Below are positions 11,297 through 21,130 of a stretch of 64,000 nt of DNA, one piece after another. The DNA is from Symsagittifera roscoffensis. Taxonomy: Eukaryota > Xenacoelomorpha > Acoela > Convolutidae. Below the pieces are notes generated by a model. That model was not told where the DNA came from and ran no database searches. It saw only the letters and a program-made list of their open reading frames with translations. The stretch is taken from contig NC_087063.1 of NCBI RefSeq assembly GCF_963678635.1, positions 22,204,701 through 22,268,700 on the forward strand. The letters are read 5' to 3'. Both the position numbers and the translations under genes were made by a program. Position 1 is the stretch's first letter; every line of letters begins with the position of its first letter.

Positions 11297-12039
11297 CTGA
11301 ATCACTGGTTAGCGTAAGCCAAACAAAAAATTGACTGAAGGTACTGAACATGCGAAATGAAGCAATTAACATATACCATGACACTAAAGTTGCTCAATAT
11401 ACTTGAGAAATCAGATTCAAGTAAACGGACTCTTTAGTAGCAAGGAGTCACCGCAGTATCAGGAGCTTTTTGATATGGGCAAAAACTCTGGACGGTGCAA
11501 AGTTGTCATCCGAGGAAAATAAAAAAGTACAGATAATATTTGTTAAACATAACCGGCTCTTTTCACGCAGCTCAACGGACTTAGGGTTTTCGGATAAATT
11601 CAGACATAAAATAAAGTTAAACGCTGATGCAAAGCCATTTCGGCGGGCATACGGAAAAAAAAATTTAAAAAGGGGAAAGCAATGAAAAAGATTGTGGACA
11701 AAAATCACGTTTCACGTTTCATAGAGAAAACTAGGAAAACTCGACAATAAAACGATCGATCTTGAATTTTTTTCTCTGATTCGAGTAGTAAATTGTCAAC
11801 TAATTTTTAAAAGCAGGAAGTAATTGAACCAATTTCAACCGAGTTGAAAAACAAGAATTCTGAGATGAAAGCGGATAAACTGTAGTTGGAGGGACATAAA
11901 ACGTTATTTTCAGCAAAAAAACAGCGGGTAACACCTAGGAAACCTCCAACTACCGAGATAACACGATAAATAATTAAATAGGGTGGAGGTTAACTAGGAC
12001 AACGGCAAGTTCGGTATCCAAGATGTGACTATCGGAGCC

Positions 12040-12775
12040 TTTCACCAGTTCTATCGACTTTGAAAGCTACTTAACACCCTTTGAGCTATTAGCCGAACTG
12101 CAAAGCTGGAAACATGTAAATGGAACCACAACTGATGAATGGCCACATTATTTGGCATTAAGATTGCAGAAGACTGCTATCAAATTTTACCGTACCCTTG
12201 CAGAGGCTACAAGAAATAGCTAATAAGCGACCATTAAAGGTTTTCGAAGGCATAACAGTGAAAAACTGGTGGTGTTCCGCGGACGGCTAGCACGTTGCGT
12301 GCAGCAGACAGGAGCAAAATTAACAGATTTCCTGGGGATTTACAGCAATTGGCGCTGAAGAAGTACCCAGACGAATCCCAGGACATATGGGATAACTTAG
12401 TGCTTCGAGATTATCTCGAAAGGATCCACCACAGGGATGAAACAGAAATCCTGTTGACGCAGAAATAGACTCTGTGAACAGACTAGTCCAACAGATGTCG
12501 GTTGATAATGAATATAATGCCCGGAGCAGTGACGGTCGAAGAGAAAACAGCCACTGGGGAGGAACGCGACGTGACGGAAACCAATATAGGGAACAAGGTT
12601 TAAGAGACCGAGCAAGAACTCCCATCCCAGGACCAAATACGCGCGAAAGAAATGACAACCCAGAAGGGTAAACCACTAAAAGAAATGTCGACTATGTGAG
12701 CAAAGAACCATTGGTCGAAGAACTGCTGTAATTGTTTTATTTGGGGAAGTTCTACCCACATTAGTCGAAATTGCC
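12040..12775 (+). pseudogene. gag-like region, unit 2
   Basis: Tandem copy of the gag-like region ~2.05 kb upstream, again with Arg-rich hydrophilic sequence and the CCHC-knuckle segment near 12733-12774. Here the knuckle is decayed: Gly-codon and His-region substitutions are visible, and its frame is interrupted. Several stops differ from unit 1, so the two copies decayed independently after duplication. Confidence 0.6.
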
Positions 12776-12813
12776 CTTGAAATAAAAGGACGAAACAAAC
12801 CAAGGTAAACAGG

Positions 12814-13342
12814 GTGTGCTCCACTAACAAAACAAAATGTTTCAATGTTGAGTTGTTATTGAACGGGAAACTGTTAACAGAACTGTTAGACTGTGTTAGT
12901 AGCATTTCGCTCATAATTTTCGACACGTATGAGCGGCTTGGAAAGCTGGGAAGCATGAAAGATTTTAATTCGGCGTTGAAAATAGTTGACAGTGTCGACA
13001 CCAAAATCCGGAGAATTCGCCCAAGAGTTTTTAATAACGGAGGATAACTGCTTATCCTGTTTTTTTCGTTTGGACTTCATGGTAGATCAAGAATGTATTC
13101 TAAATATTGGCGAACAATTGCTATACAGTACGAAATATCGGACAGCGCCACCTATTTCAGTACAAACAACGACCGGTGTCCGAACCTTTGCAATAGCAGA
13201 GAGGAATGCAAGAATCACTAGCAGGCATAAAAAACGAAAAGAAATCGTCGTCAAGGATGAAAACGGTACTGTCTTCAGTAGCACAGTAGGTCTAATTAAA
13301 GGGATACAGGAGTTTGAAGGAAAAAAACCGGACTACTGGTAG
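12814..13342 (+). pseudogene. Aspartic protease region, unit 2
   Basis: Tandem copy of the protease segment. It again shows LLDCVSSISLI at the active-site position and LITEDNCLSCFFRLDF at the C-terminal strand. It shares the altered active-site triplet with unit 1, so that change predates the duplication. It ends at the same ...KKPDYW stop. Confidence 0.6.
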
Positions 13343-13879
13343 CTGATTCACTGGTTAGCGTAAACCAAACAAAAAATTGACTGAAGGTACTGAACATGCG
13401 AAATGAAGCAATCAACATATACCATGACACTAAAATTGCTCATTATACTTGAGAAATCAGATTCAAGTAAACGGACTCTTTAGTAGCAAGGAACAACCGT
13501 AGCACCAGGAGCTGCTTATTTGGGGGAACAGGCTACTATGGACGGTGCACAATTGTCATCCAAAGAAAATGAAAAAGTACAGATAATGTTTGTTAAACAT
13601 AACCGGCTCTTTGCACGCAGCTCAATGGACTCAGGGTTTTTGGATAGATTCAGACATAAAATAAAAAGTTAAACGCTGATGCAAAGCGGTTTCGGCGGGC
13701 ATCCGGGAATATAAATTTTGAAAAGGGGAATGCCTTGAAAAATATCGTGGAGGATTTAGAAAAAGGCAAACTAGTTGAACCAATTCACTCGAATTGAACA
13801 GCTCTGTCAATACTTGTAGAAAAAAAGACAGATCCCACAGATTAGAAGTTGGTTACCAAGGATTGAACAATCAGATCGA

Positions 13880-14514
13880 AAAGACAAGCTGACCCCTACC
13901 GAGGATAAGTGATGTCATCGACTCATTGGATGATAATATGTTCTTTTCGAACATTGATGAAACTTCTGGCTTTTTTCAAATGGCGCTAGTTGAAGACTCG
14001 CAAAATCTTACCGCCTTCATAATGCCTTTTGGTCTCTATAAATGAAAAAGACAACCGATGGGTCTCGCTTCAGCGCCAGGAGCATTTCAAAACTTAATGG
14101 AGTTAATACTAAGTAGGTTGTCGTACAAAATAGCTTTGATGTACCTAGAAGACATTATAATCTTTGGTAGAATATTTGAAGAACATCTAGAGAGGTTGGT
14201 TGGAACTAATTCTGTGTCGACTGAAAGAAGCAGGGTAAAAAATAAAAGGATTGAAATGTAGATTCTTTCAAAATAAAATCCAATTTTTTGGGCATATTGC
14301 GTCGATCAATGGCGTAGAAGTTAATCCGGAAAAGATAAACGCAGTAAAACACATGAAAAATCCTGATAAAATCAAACACTTGCAGGCGGTATTAGGACTC
14401 ATTGGGTTCTACCGAAAATTTTTTGAAGGTTTTGGAAAAAATGCGGAACCATTTAACAGACTTCCTAATAAGAGTGAAAAGTTCCTTCGTAATGAAGCTT
14501 GCAAAAAGCATTGA
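13880..14514 (+). pseudogene. Gypsy reverse transcriptase
   Basis: Polymerase that copies element RNA. The frames show, in order, FSNIDETSGFFQMAL (motif A region with its Asp), TAFIMPFGLY, MGLASAPGAFQNLM (motif B), MYLEDIIIFG (motif C), CRFFQNKIQFFGHI and LGLIGFYRKFFEGF in the thumb. This order and spacing are typical of Gypsy RT. Motif C is YLED instead of YLDD. Stops occur around 14043 and the frame changes near 14250, so no active enzyme can be made from this copy. Confidence 0.85.
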
Positions 14515-14599
14515 AGGAACTGAAAGGAAAACTACAGCAAGCACCAATATTGGGATATCTAAATGTTGAAGTATACTCTAACAACGGATGCTTCCTTAA

Positions 14600-14955
14600 C
14601 TGTGATATGAACCATATTGACACAAAAACAGCAAGACATTGATCAAGTTATTGCGTACGCCAGCAAAACGCTGAAAAAACGACAAAGAAATTACACCGCA
14701 ACCAAAAGGGAACTATGCGCAATCTTACATTTCACCCATTATTTCCGGAACTTTCTGTTGGGACAAAAAACCTTAATAGTTACGGCTCACAGAGCCTTAA
14801 CGTGGTTTTTTAGCTTCAAAGAGCAAGACGGTATGATAGCGAGACGGTTAGAAAAACTAGGGCAGTGGAAATTCGAAATCAAGCACAAAGCGGTAAAGAA
14901 AATAACAAATGAAGACTGCTTATCAGGGCTCCCAACTACCACTGAGGAGGTGGTT
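14600..14955 (+). pseudogene. Gypsy RNase H
   Basis: In frame with the 14617-15306 ORF. IAYASKTLKKRQRNYTATKRELCAIL is the Gypsy RNase H signature with its catalytic Glu. FLLGQKTLIVTAHRALTW follows, where the usual TDH is now TAH, an active-site Asp lost. It ends with the basic RRLEKLGQWKFEIKHK region. The first catalytic Asp (TTDAS-like) lies just upstream, out of frame near 14580-14592. Confidence 0.85.
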
Positions 14956-15229
14956 AATCAAATTAGAAAAACAACAGATGTTACAAACAATATCTGTGAA
15001 CAAGCCCTAAAAACTCCCAATTTGGAATTACAAAGAGTTCAACATAAATCTAATGAAATAAGGATGACAAAGAGCTGGGTTCAAAGCAAGTTGAGGCCAG
15101 ATAAAAGGCAAATGAGTGGCTCCTCAAAGAGCATATGGAAGTTTTGGATAAATTTCAAAAATTTGCTAATTAAAAACGACTTACTAAAAAGAAAAAAACT
15201 AACCAAAGAACAGTACATCGTAGTCCAAA

Positions 15230-16250
15230 TTATTGTGACTCCAGTGTTCATGGAGGAAATGCTCAATTTGCAACATGATTTTGTAGACATTTTGGGTAAG
15301 AAATAATTTTCAGCGTACTCAAGAAAAGTTTTACTGGCCTGCAATGAATCGGGATATTAAAGATTTGGTTAATAGCAGTGAAAAATGCATAACGAAAAAG
15401 AAACCTAGCCAGAAACATAAAAATCCACTGCAGACATGGAAGCCAAGCCATCCATTTTGGCGGGTAATGTTGGATATCATGGGACCGCTACCGGAATCAG
15501 AACAGAAGGTTTCAAATACATTCTTCTAATAGGAGATCAATTCTCAAAGTGGTACGAAGACGATACCACTTCAAAACCAAGAAGCAAAGACAGTAGCTAA
15601 GGCATTGATCGCTTATTGAATTACACGCTTTAGCCAACCAGCAAATCTGAAGAGCAACAGGGGATGAAATTTCATGTCACACCTTTTCATTAAAAAATCT
15701 GGGAATCGATAGAACTAGCACAACATCATATCATCCTCAGCGAAACGCAATGATTGAAACAACCAACAGAACAATCGAAGAAGCCTTGTCTTAATTTGTG
15801 GTAGAAAACCACAATGACTGGGCCATAGCTTCAAACAGTTCTGATGGCTTATAGATCTTCAATTCATGCTGTGACAAAAAACAGTACGTATTATTTAATT
15901 TTTGGTCGCCCTTGCTGCTTGCCAATAGGTTGCATCTACAAAACATCACAAAGTAAAGTCTTTGCAACGCCAAGGGACTACGTCAGAAACCTAAAAAAAG
16001 AATTCGAAACAAGCCACGAATTGGTGCGTGATACAATGAACGTCGAAAAAGAACGGCAAAAGACCTACTACGACAGAAAACAATACGGACCGAAGTATAA
16101 ACTAATGTACTACTTTTAAACCAAGCCCCTGGTAAGGGACAAACAAAAAAATTAAGGTCGTTTTATAACGGTCCACACATAATCAAAGAGATTGTAAATT
16201 ATCTAAATTTTGCGATTGAAGATTAAAAATCTAAGAAACAGTAAAAAGTT
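15230..16250 (+). pseudogene. Gypsy integrase
   Basis: The enzyme that inserts element DNA into the host genome. The zinc-binding region is recognisable by YWPAMNRDIKDLVNSSEKC at about 15333-15388. It is followed by FWRVMLDIMGPLPES, the start of the DDE core with its first Asp. Later come the SYHPQRNAMIETTNRTIEE segment with the catalytic Glu (~15733-15780) and an Ile-FGRPC segment near 15890. A C-terminal YYDRKQYGPKYK block precedes the stop near 16117. At least four frame changes or stops break it. Confidence 0.8.
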
Positions 16251-16703
16251 CATTTTGATTAGTTAAAAAAAAATTTTCAAGGACGAACAAAAATAAGTGC
16301 TCAGGAAGCGGGAGAAAAAAATAGTCGCGCCAAAAACAATGCAACAAAAGAAACAGAGGAACAGAAAAACGCGCTTGAAGTTGTGGAGTTCCTAACGCCA
16401 ACTCAAAAGTAGAATCTCCTAGTCGGGCTACCCCAGCCAGAGAAGCAGTTGCATCAGAAAGGATAAATTCCGATCAGTTCAGTACTCTAACGGAAGTATT
16501 GGACATCAAAGAACCGATCGCCACATCAGCATTTACAGAGAGTCAATCTAGTAGACCCACCAACGAATCAAAGAGAAGCGTGGGAAATAGAATATTCTCC
16601 AAAATGCCATTAAGAGGAAAAGCAAAAAAAGGATCAGAATCTAGAGCAGTTAGTACTGTAAATGATGTTAATAATGAATCACTGAGTGGAACAGGAGATA
16701 ATG

Positions 16704-18747
16704 AATGATACAATACTAGAAAAAAGCGCGAACGGTCAGCGCGTAAACAATTTGGGGACTAATTGTTTTATAAAGACCATCGCGATGATAATGATGATAA
16801 TAGTAATGTCTTTGTTCGGATAATTTACCCGTGAAAATAAAACACGTATCCTTATCATGGAAAACAAGGAAGCGTTGTTTGGTGAGGTAATAATCATTTT
16901 TTAATGCTCAGGAAAACTAACTGGCGAAACTTTAATTGCATATGATTTTGAAAACCTTTTTAAGACGGAAAGAATATCCTTGAGCAAAAATAGCATTTGC
17001 ACTCAAACAAAAGGGAAACCAGAAACGCTTACAAGCGGGTAACTAATGTTTGAACCAGTGGCATCAGAAGTAAGGCTAAAGAAGTGCATGTATTTGGCGT
17101 CGTTTTCAGTGACGGCACCTAAGAAAAGCAGCTGGTGGGATGATGCAAAACCTACCTGCATGAATATTCCAAGCTAATTCCTACTTTCTATCCACTGAGT
17201 GAATTAGAGTGTGACAAATTATGGGATACATAAAAGGTTTAATTACCAGGCTTTGGAAACAAGGATATTAATATATCTCAGTAGAAAGTGGATAGCATCA
17301 TAGCATCAGAGACTACAAATAGTTGCAGAGTAAGATTATCAAAAACTTTCACGAGGAAAGGGAACAAGAGAGGAGACAAATATGTATATCCAGGGGAGCG
17401 GATTTTGCCTACTAATAAAAAAAATTATGGGCTCATTTCTAATCAATGGGTAATTAACCATTGGGACCCTGAAGGCTCAAGTAAAAATGGCAAGTACTGG
17501 TAGTGCGGTGGTTTTTGTGGACCCAACGGGGATGGCACGAGTGAGAAAAGGGGGAACAGGAGTTTCGAATTTGATTCAGTAACATACATAAACAATGTGA
17601 AAACAACCGGAAGACCATTATATTCGTTAGCAAAATTTTTGAACTCAACTAGCGCTTTGCTCTTGCCAACAAAGAATAGTAATTACCTATCAGGGCAAAT
17701 TGAAAGTTCCGAAAAAAAGGTCCTGTGCTGCTGAAGTTTTAATGGATCAAATCATAATCCAGGCACTACTTGTGAACAAAACAAACCACCTTTCTGTACT
17801 TCTTACATCTGAGGAAACAACGTTTGATATGTCAGCAAATTTTGGGAGATTACCCACTAAAGAAGTAATACAAAGTGAACTAGATACGTTTTTTACCTGA
17901 AAATTTTTAACAAACGGAATCATACCGCGTGTTCTGGAAAAGCAGGAATGTGACATAGATGACACTATTTGGCATTGAGCAAGAGAAACCGGATGCGGGG
18001 AAAATTTCAAGACAGAAAAAATTCATCTCCGTGTTACCACTCTGAAAAGGTGGGGGACTTTTTGCGCATACATCGATTTGCAAAAATACAAGTCAAATTC
18101 GCCAACCTATCCTTCTGCACAGAAGAACTACCGGTGGAAGTTGGCATCGAGTCGCACATAAGATTAATGGACCGAATCAGCGGAGTAATTGATTGCAATA
18201 ATACTCTCACGCTGTGCAAAAATTTCTCTCTCAATGCTTTTGAGTTAGGTAATGGGTCCTGGGTATCATATGCAAAAAAAATCGAAGTTGATCCGTACAT
18301 TAAAAAAATTAGAGGAACCGGCGAACAAAATGCTTTGAGCTCCTTTGATATTAGCGGTGGAGGTCTTTACACGGAAAAAGATTTGAGAGACAGTCAGTTG
18401 TCACAACTTATGAAACATACTCGGAAAGCAATAACCTGAAGGGGGGTCTTCGTGGGACAAATCGGAGAATATGCTCATGATCAATTGGACCATTTTGGCC
18501 TAAAAGTTCCACCATACAACTGTTATATTTTCCATGGTTTGTAGAAATGGAAACACCGATGCCCCGTTATAGGAGAATAGCTAGAGAAGTCGCAATCTCT
18601 ACGCTAGCAGTTTATCTTCTATGTAAAATTTTAGGATTTATTTTGCTTATATTTTTCTCGGCACCTTTAATAAAGGATGGGGCTGATAAAAAAAACGGTA
18701 TTCCAGCCGTAAAACCCATTGGGAGTACAGTTGTTATAGACACTTGA
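16704..18747 (+). pseudogene. env-like third ORF region (broken)
   Basis: It lies between integrase and the polypurine tract, where Gypsy elements of the errantivirus type carry an envelope gene. An early hydrophobic run (about 16776-16820) resembles a signal or anchor segment. The longest piece (17969-18439) has several N-glycosylation sequons and Cys residues. The last piece (18547-18747) has a ~23-residue hydrophobic stretch followed by a short hydrophilic tail, as in a membrane anchor. Many stops and frameshifts. No specific family could be matched by eye, so the assignment rests on position and topology. Confidence 0.5.
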
Positions 18748-19212
18748 GGAGAAACTCCAGAAATAGATACAGACAGGAAAAAAACAAAGTTTGGTAAGGT
18801 AAACAGACGTGCAATGCACGGGACAGCAGGATATTGATTTTATAAGCCAGAAAGTGAGTCTAATAAGCATAGCATGTTTGGACAAACAAAATTAAGACAT
18901 GTTTGAGTGCAATTAAACTAAAACACAGCTTCTTGTGGTATTAAGAATATAAGAAATGAAAACACAGTGTTACATCTGGGATTAGGATAAAAGAAATAAA
19001 AGCACAGCATAGACTGTGGAAATAACAAAAAGTATATCTTTATATGGTTTTTTTAGGAAACTGACAGGAATCAAAAGTCGCGGATTTTGTTTATTTTCTT
19101 CCGGAACTGTTTAAAGTTAAGGCGGCGGTGCGCCCTAATGTGTTCAGGACAGTAGGCGTCAATATTCGAGCAACTTCAAACACCAAGTATTGTGAGTCGG
19201 GCGCCAATTTCA

Positions 19213-19813
19213 TGCGAGGAGGTGATCAAGGTCAAGGGTCAGATAAGTGAAGCGGAGATGTACTTAGATAAGAGCGAAAAACTGGGGGTGACAAGCCTGC
19301 AACTCAGGGAGCAACTGAGACTCTTTTAAATTGAGGTTAACAACGGGATCGAGAAATTCCTGCAAATAGAGGGAGCCGTTGAAGGCTATAATTTAAAAGT
19401 TAAAGCTTTCGAGAGATAAAATATAGGGAATCGCTGGAGAGCCAGTATAAGAAGAAAATCTCTGAAAGTCAGAGAAAGAGGAAGAAGCTTAGCGCTAACC
19501 TGACGGCAGAAAGTTTCGCAAAATATTTACTCTGGAAAAGACTGTGTCTACATGACAAACAGAGTCCTTTTTCCGCCCTTCCGAGCCTCTTTGATGTTTT
19601 TTTGTTGCCGGAGCTAGCGCGGCCTGAGACAGTGGATCGGCATTTTAAAAGCCTCTGCCTTCTATGCCAACCAGACAAAGGCGAAAGAGAAGAATATTTC
19701 AAGGTGCTGGTTGAAGCCCGAAATTTCTCGTCGACCCAGAGGCGAGAGAAGTCTACATTAAAAGAGGCCTAGATGCCGCCAAAGACGTGTTACGCCATAA
19801 AATGGTTTTTTAG
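19213..19813 (+). pseudogene. Coiled-coil + J-domain-like remnant inside the LTR element
   Basis: Two overlapping frames carry a helical, charged segment (19213-19420, one internal stop). A further frame (19404 to about 19730) reads ESLESQYKKKISESQRKR and then LPELARPETVDRHFKSLC, LLCQPDKGEREEYFKVLVEA. After a frameshift it reads VDPEAREVYIKRGLDAAK, ending at TAG 19811-19813. This follows the DnaJ domain pattern: helix II, HPDKG loop, helix III, then 'xDPExRxxYxxxG'. HPD has become QPD. J domains stimulate Hsp70 ATPase. It lies between env-like DNA and the polypurine tract. Confidence 0.6.
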
Positions 19814-19965
19814 ATTGAAATTTGACAAAGTTTTTGAAGTGCTCATTAAATTTAATCACTTATAACGACCTAACAGAGAAACAAACTATATATACCATGG
19901 GAACAAACTGAATTGCAAAAGTAACCACCATAATTGCTCCGTCGTGAGGTGAGCGCTCTAATTTC

Positions 19966-19978
19966 AAGGAGGGGAACA
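19966..19978 (+). other. Polypurine tract
   Basis: AAGGAGGGGAACA lies one base before the 3' LTR (TG at 19980), in the position of the plus-strand primer. Confidence 0.8.
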
Positions 19979-19979
19979 T

Positions 19980-20461
19980 TGTAAGGAAACGGAAGTTTCC
20001 TTGTTAGTAAAATGTTAGGAACATAACTTGAATTAGTTAGGCAAAAGTCATTGCTAAATTATGATGTCTGAGAACTCTCAACGCATTGAATAAGTTTGAC
20101 AAATATGCAAACGAATTGACAGGCGGGAGAAAACTTCACTTTGTATAGTGTCAGATAAAGCTGACAAAAGGTTCGAAAATCCGTGATCTGGGTAAAATCA
20201 ATAAAAATTCGGATTAAGGATAAAAACGGGGCATTCCGGGAACATCACAAAAAATTGTACATTCAGAAAAATCAGTTGGCTTAGAAATCCTTCCTTGATA
20301 AACTCTTGAATTAATAAATTCCTGTAATTATCACATATGTCTGCGGGACCAATTTTGAATATAAATATTGAAGCAGTTAAAGATCTTTCGAGTTCTCAAT
20401 TCAACTTACACTCATTCCTTGCTCTATTCCGAGAAAGCACGTGTTGGTCTGATCCTAAACA
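19980..20461 (+). repeat. 3' LTR
   Basis: 482 bp, from TGTAAGG to CCTAAACA. It aligns along its length with the 5' LTR but with many substitutions and indels. The bases beyond (ATTGT) do not directly repeat those before the 5' LTR (ACAAT), so no target-site duplication is visible. Confidence 0.8.
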
Positions 20462-21130
20462 ATTGTAGCACAGTCTGGTCCAACGAAATAAATTAAAATT
20501 TTATCTGACATTCAGAAATGTTTTTTTTTTCATTTCAGTATTAGATGTCATTAGATATTTATTAAGTTTCGTTTTAGCAGTGTACGTACACTTCACAAAA
20601 AAGAACTTTATTACCACTGAAATTAGCACAGTTTTATTAGCACAATTTGTTTTAGAAAAACACTTACAAAAATGGAATATTTCCCTGACAGCTTACCACA
20701 GATTGTCACTGTGTATTGTTCCGTAAATAGATATGAAGAGTAGTTCTTAAATATTTGTTAAAGATTTATTCTTATTTTGATTTGTTTTTATTTTCCAGTT
20801 GTGGTAAACCAATTTCCTTTTAGCCTAATTGTTGTGATAAACTTATTAAATAGGCTTGTTATGTTTGATGTTTGTGCCTGTTTGTGGAGCCACCTCTGAG
20901 GAATTCAGAGACAGGTCTGTCAAGTGGCTTTCTGTGGGGAGGGGGAAAACTGGAACTTACTTGAATAGTCTGGTGGTGCACCGCTGGACCTACTGATATC
21001 GGAGGAGATTGTTCCTTGTTTTTGATTTTTGTAGTTTGATTTTGTATTTTAAATTAAATAAATTTCTTTTAATTGTTTTTTTATTTGCTGATTTGTAAAA
21101 TTCCCACTAACCGCTTATCATGGGTTAGTT
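20462..21130. other. Non-coding stretch
   Basis: Mostly AT-rich with no gene. A GC-richer segment at about 20875-21015 precedes the RT element and could be its 5' untranslated region; this is inference. Confidence 0.4.

Larger units (their letters stand above)
9002..13790 (+). repeat. ~2.05-kb internal tandem duplication (2.3 units)
   Basis: The landmark ATTGGxGAACAATTGC occurs at 9002, 11060 and 13106, giving periods of 2058 and 2046 bp. Each full unit carries the leader, gag-like segment, zinc knuckle and protease. The third unit is partial and runs into RT. The last two units are nearly identical in places while the first is more diverged, so amplification was stepwise. Confidence 0.85.
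8299..20461 (+). mobile_element. Gypsy-type (Metaviridae-like) LTR retrotransposon with env-like and J-domain-like 3' regions; defective
   Basis: The order is LTR (8299-8775), primer-binding site, gag-protease present in tandem duplicate, RT, RNase H, integrase, env-like region, J-domain-like remnant, polypurine tract, LTR (19980-20461). RT-RNase H-integrase order marks a Gypsy rather than Copia element. Every coding module has stops and frameshifts. The two LTRs differ by roughly a fifth of positions, so it is old, or its ends come from different copies. Length without the extra gag-protease unit would be about 10 kb. Confidence 0.85.

Noticed and set aside
16499-16708. 69-codon Ser/Arg-rich ORF after integrase as a separate gene
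   Set aside because: It is hydrophilic, within the decayed integrase C-terminal/env junction; no independent support.
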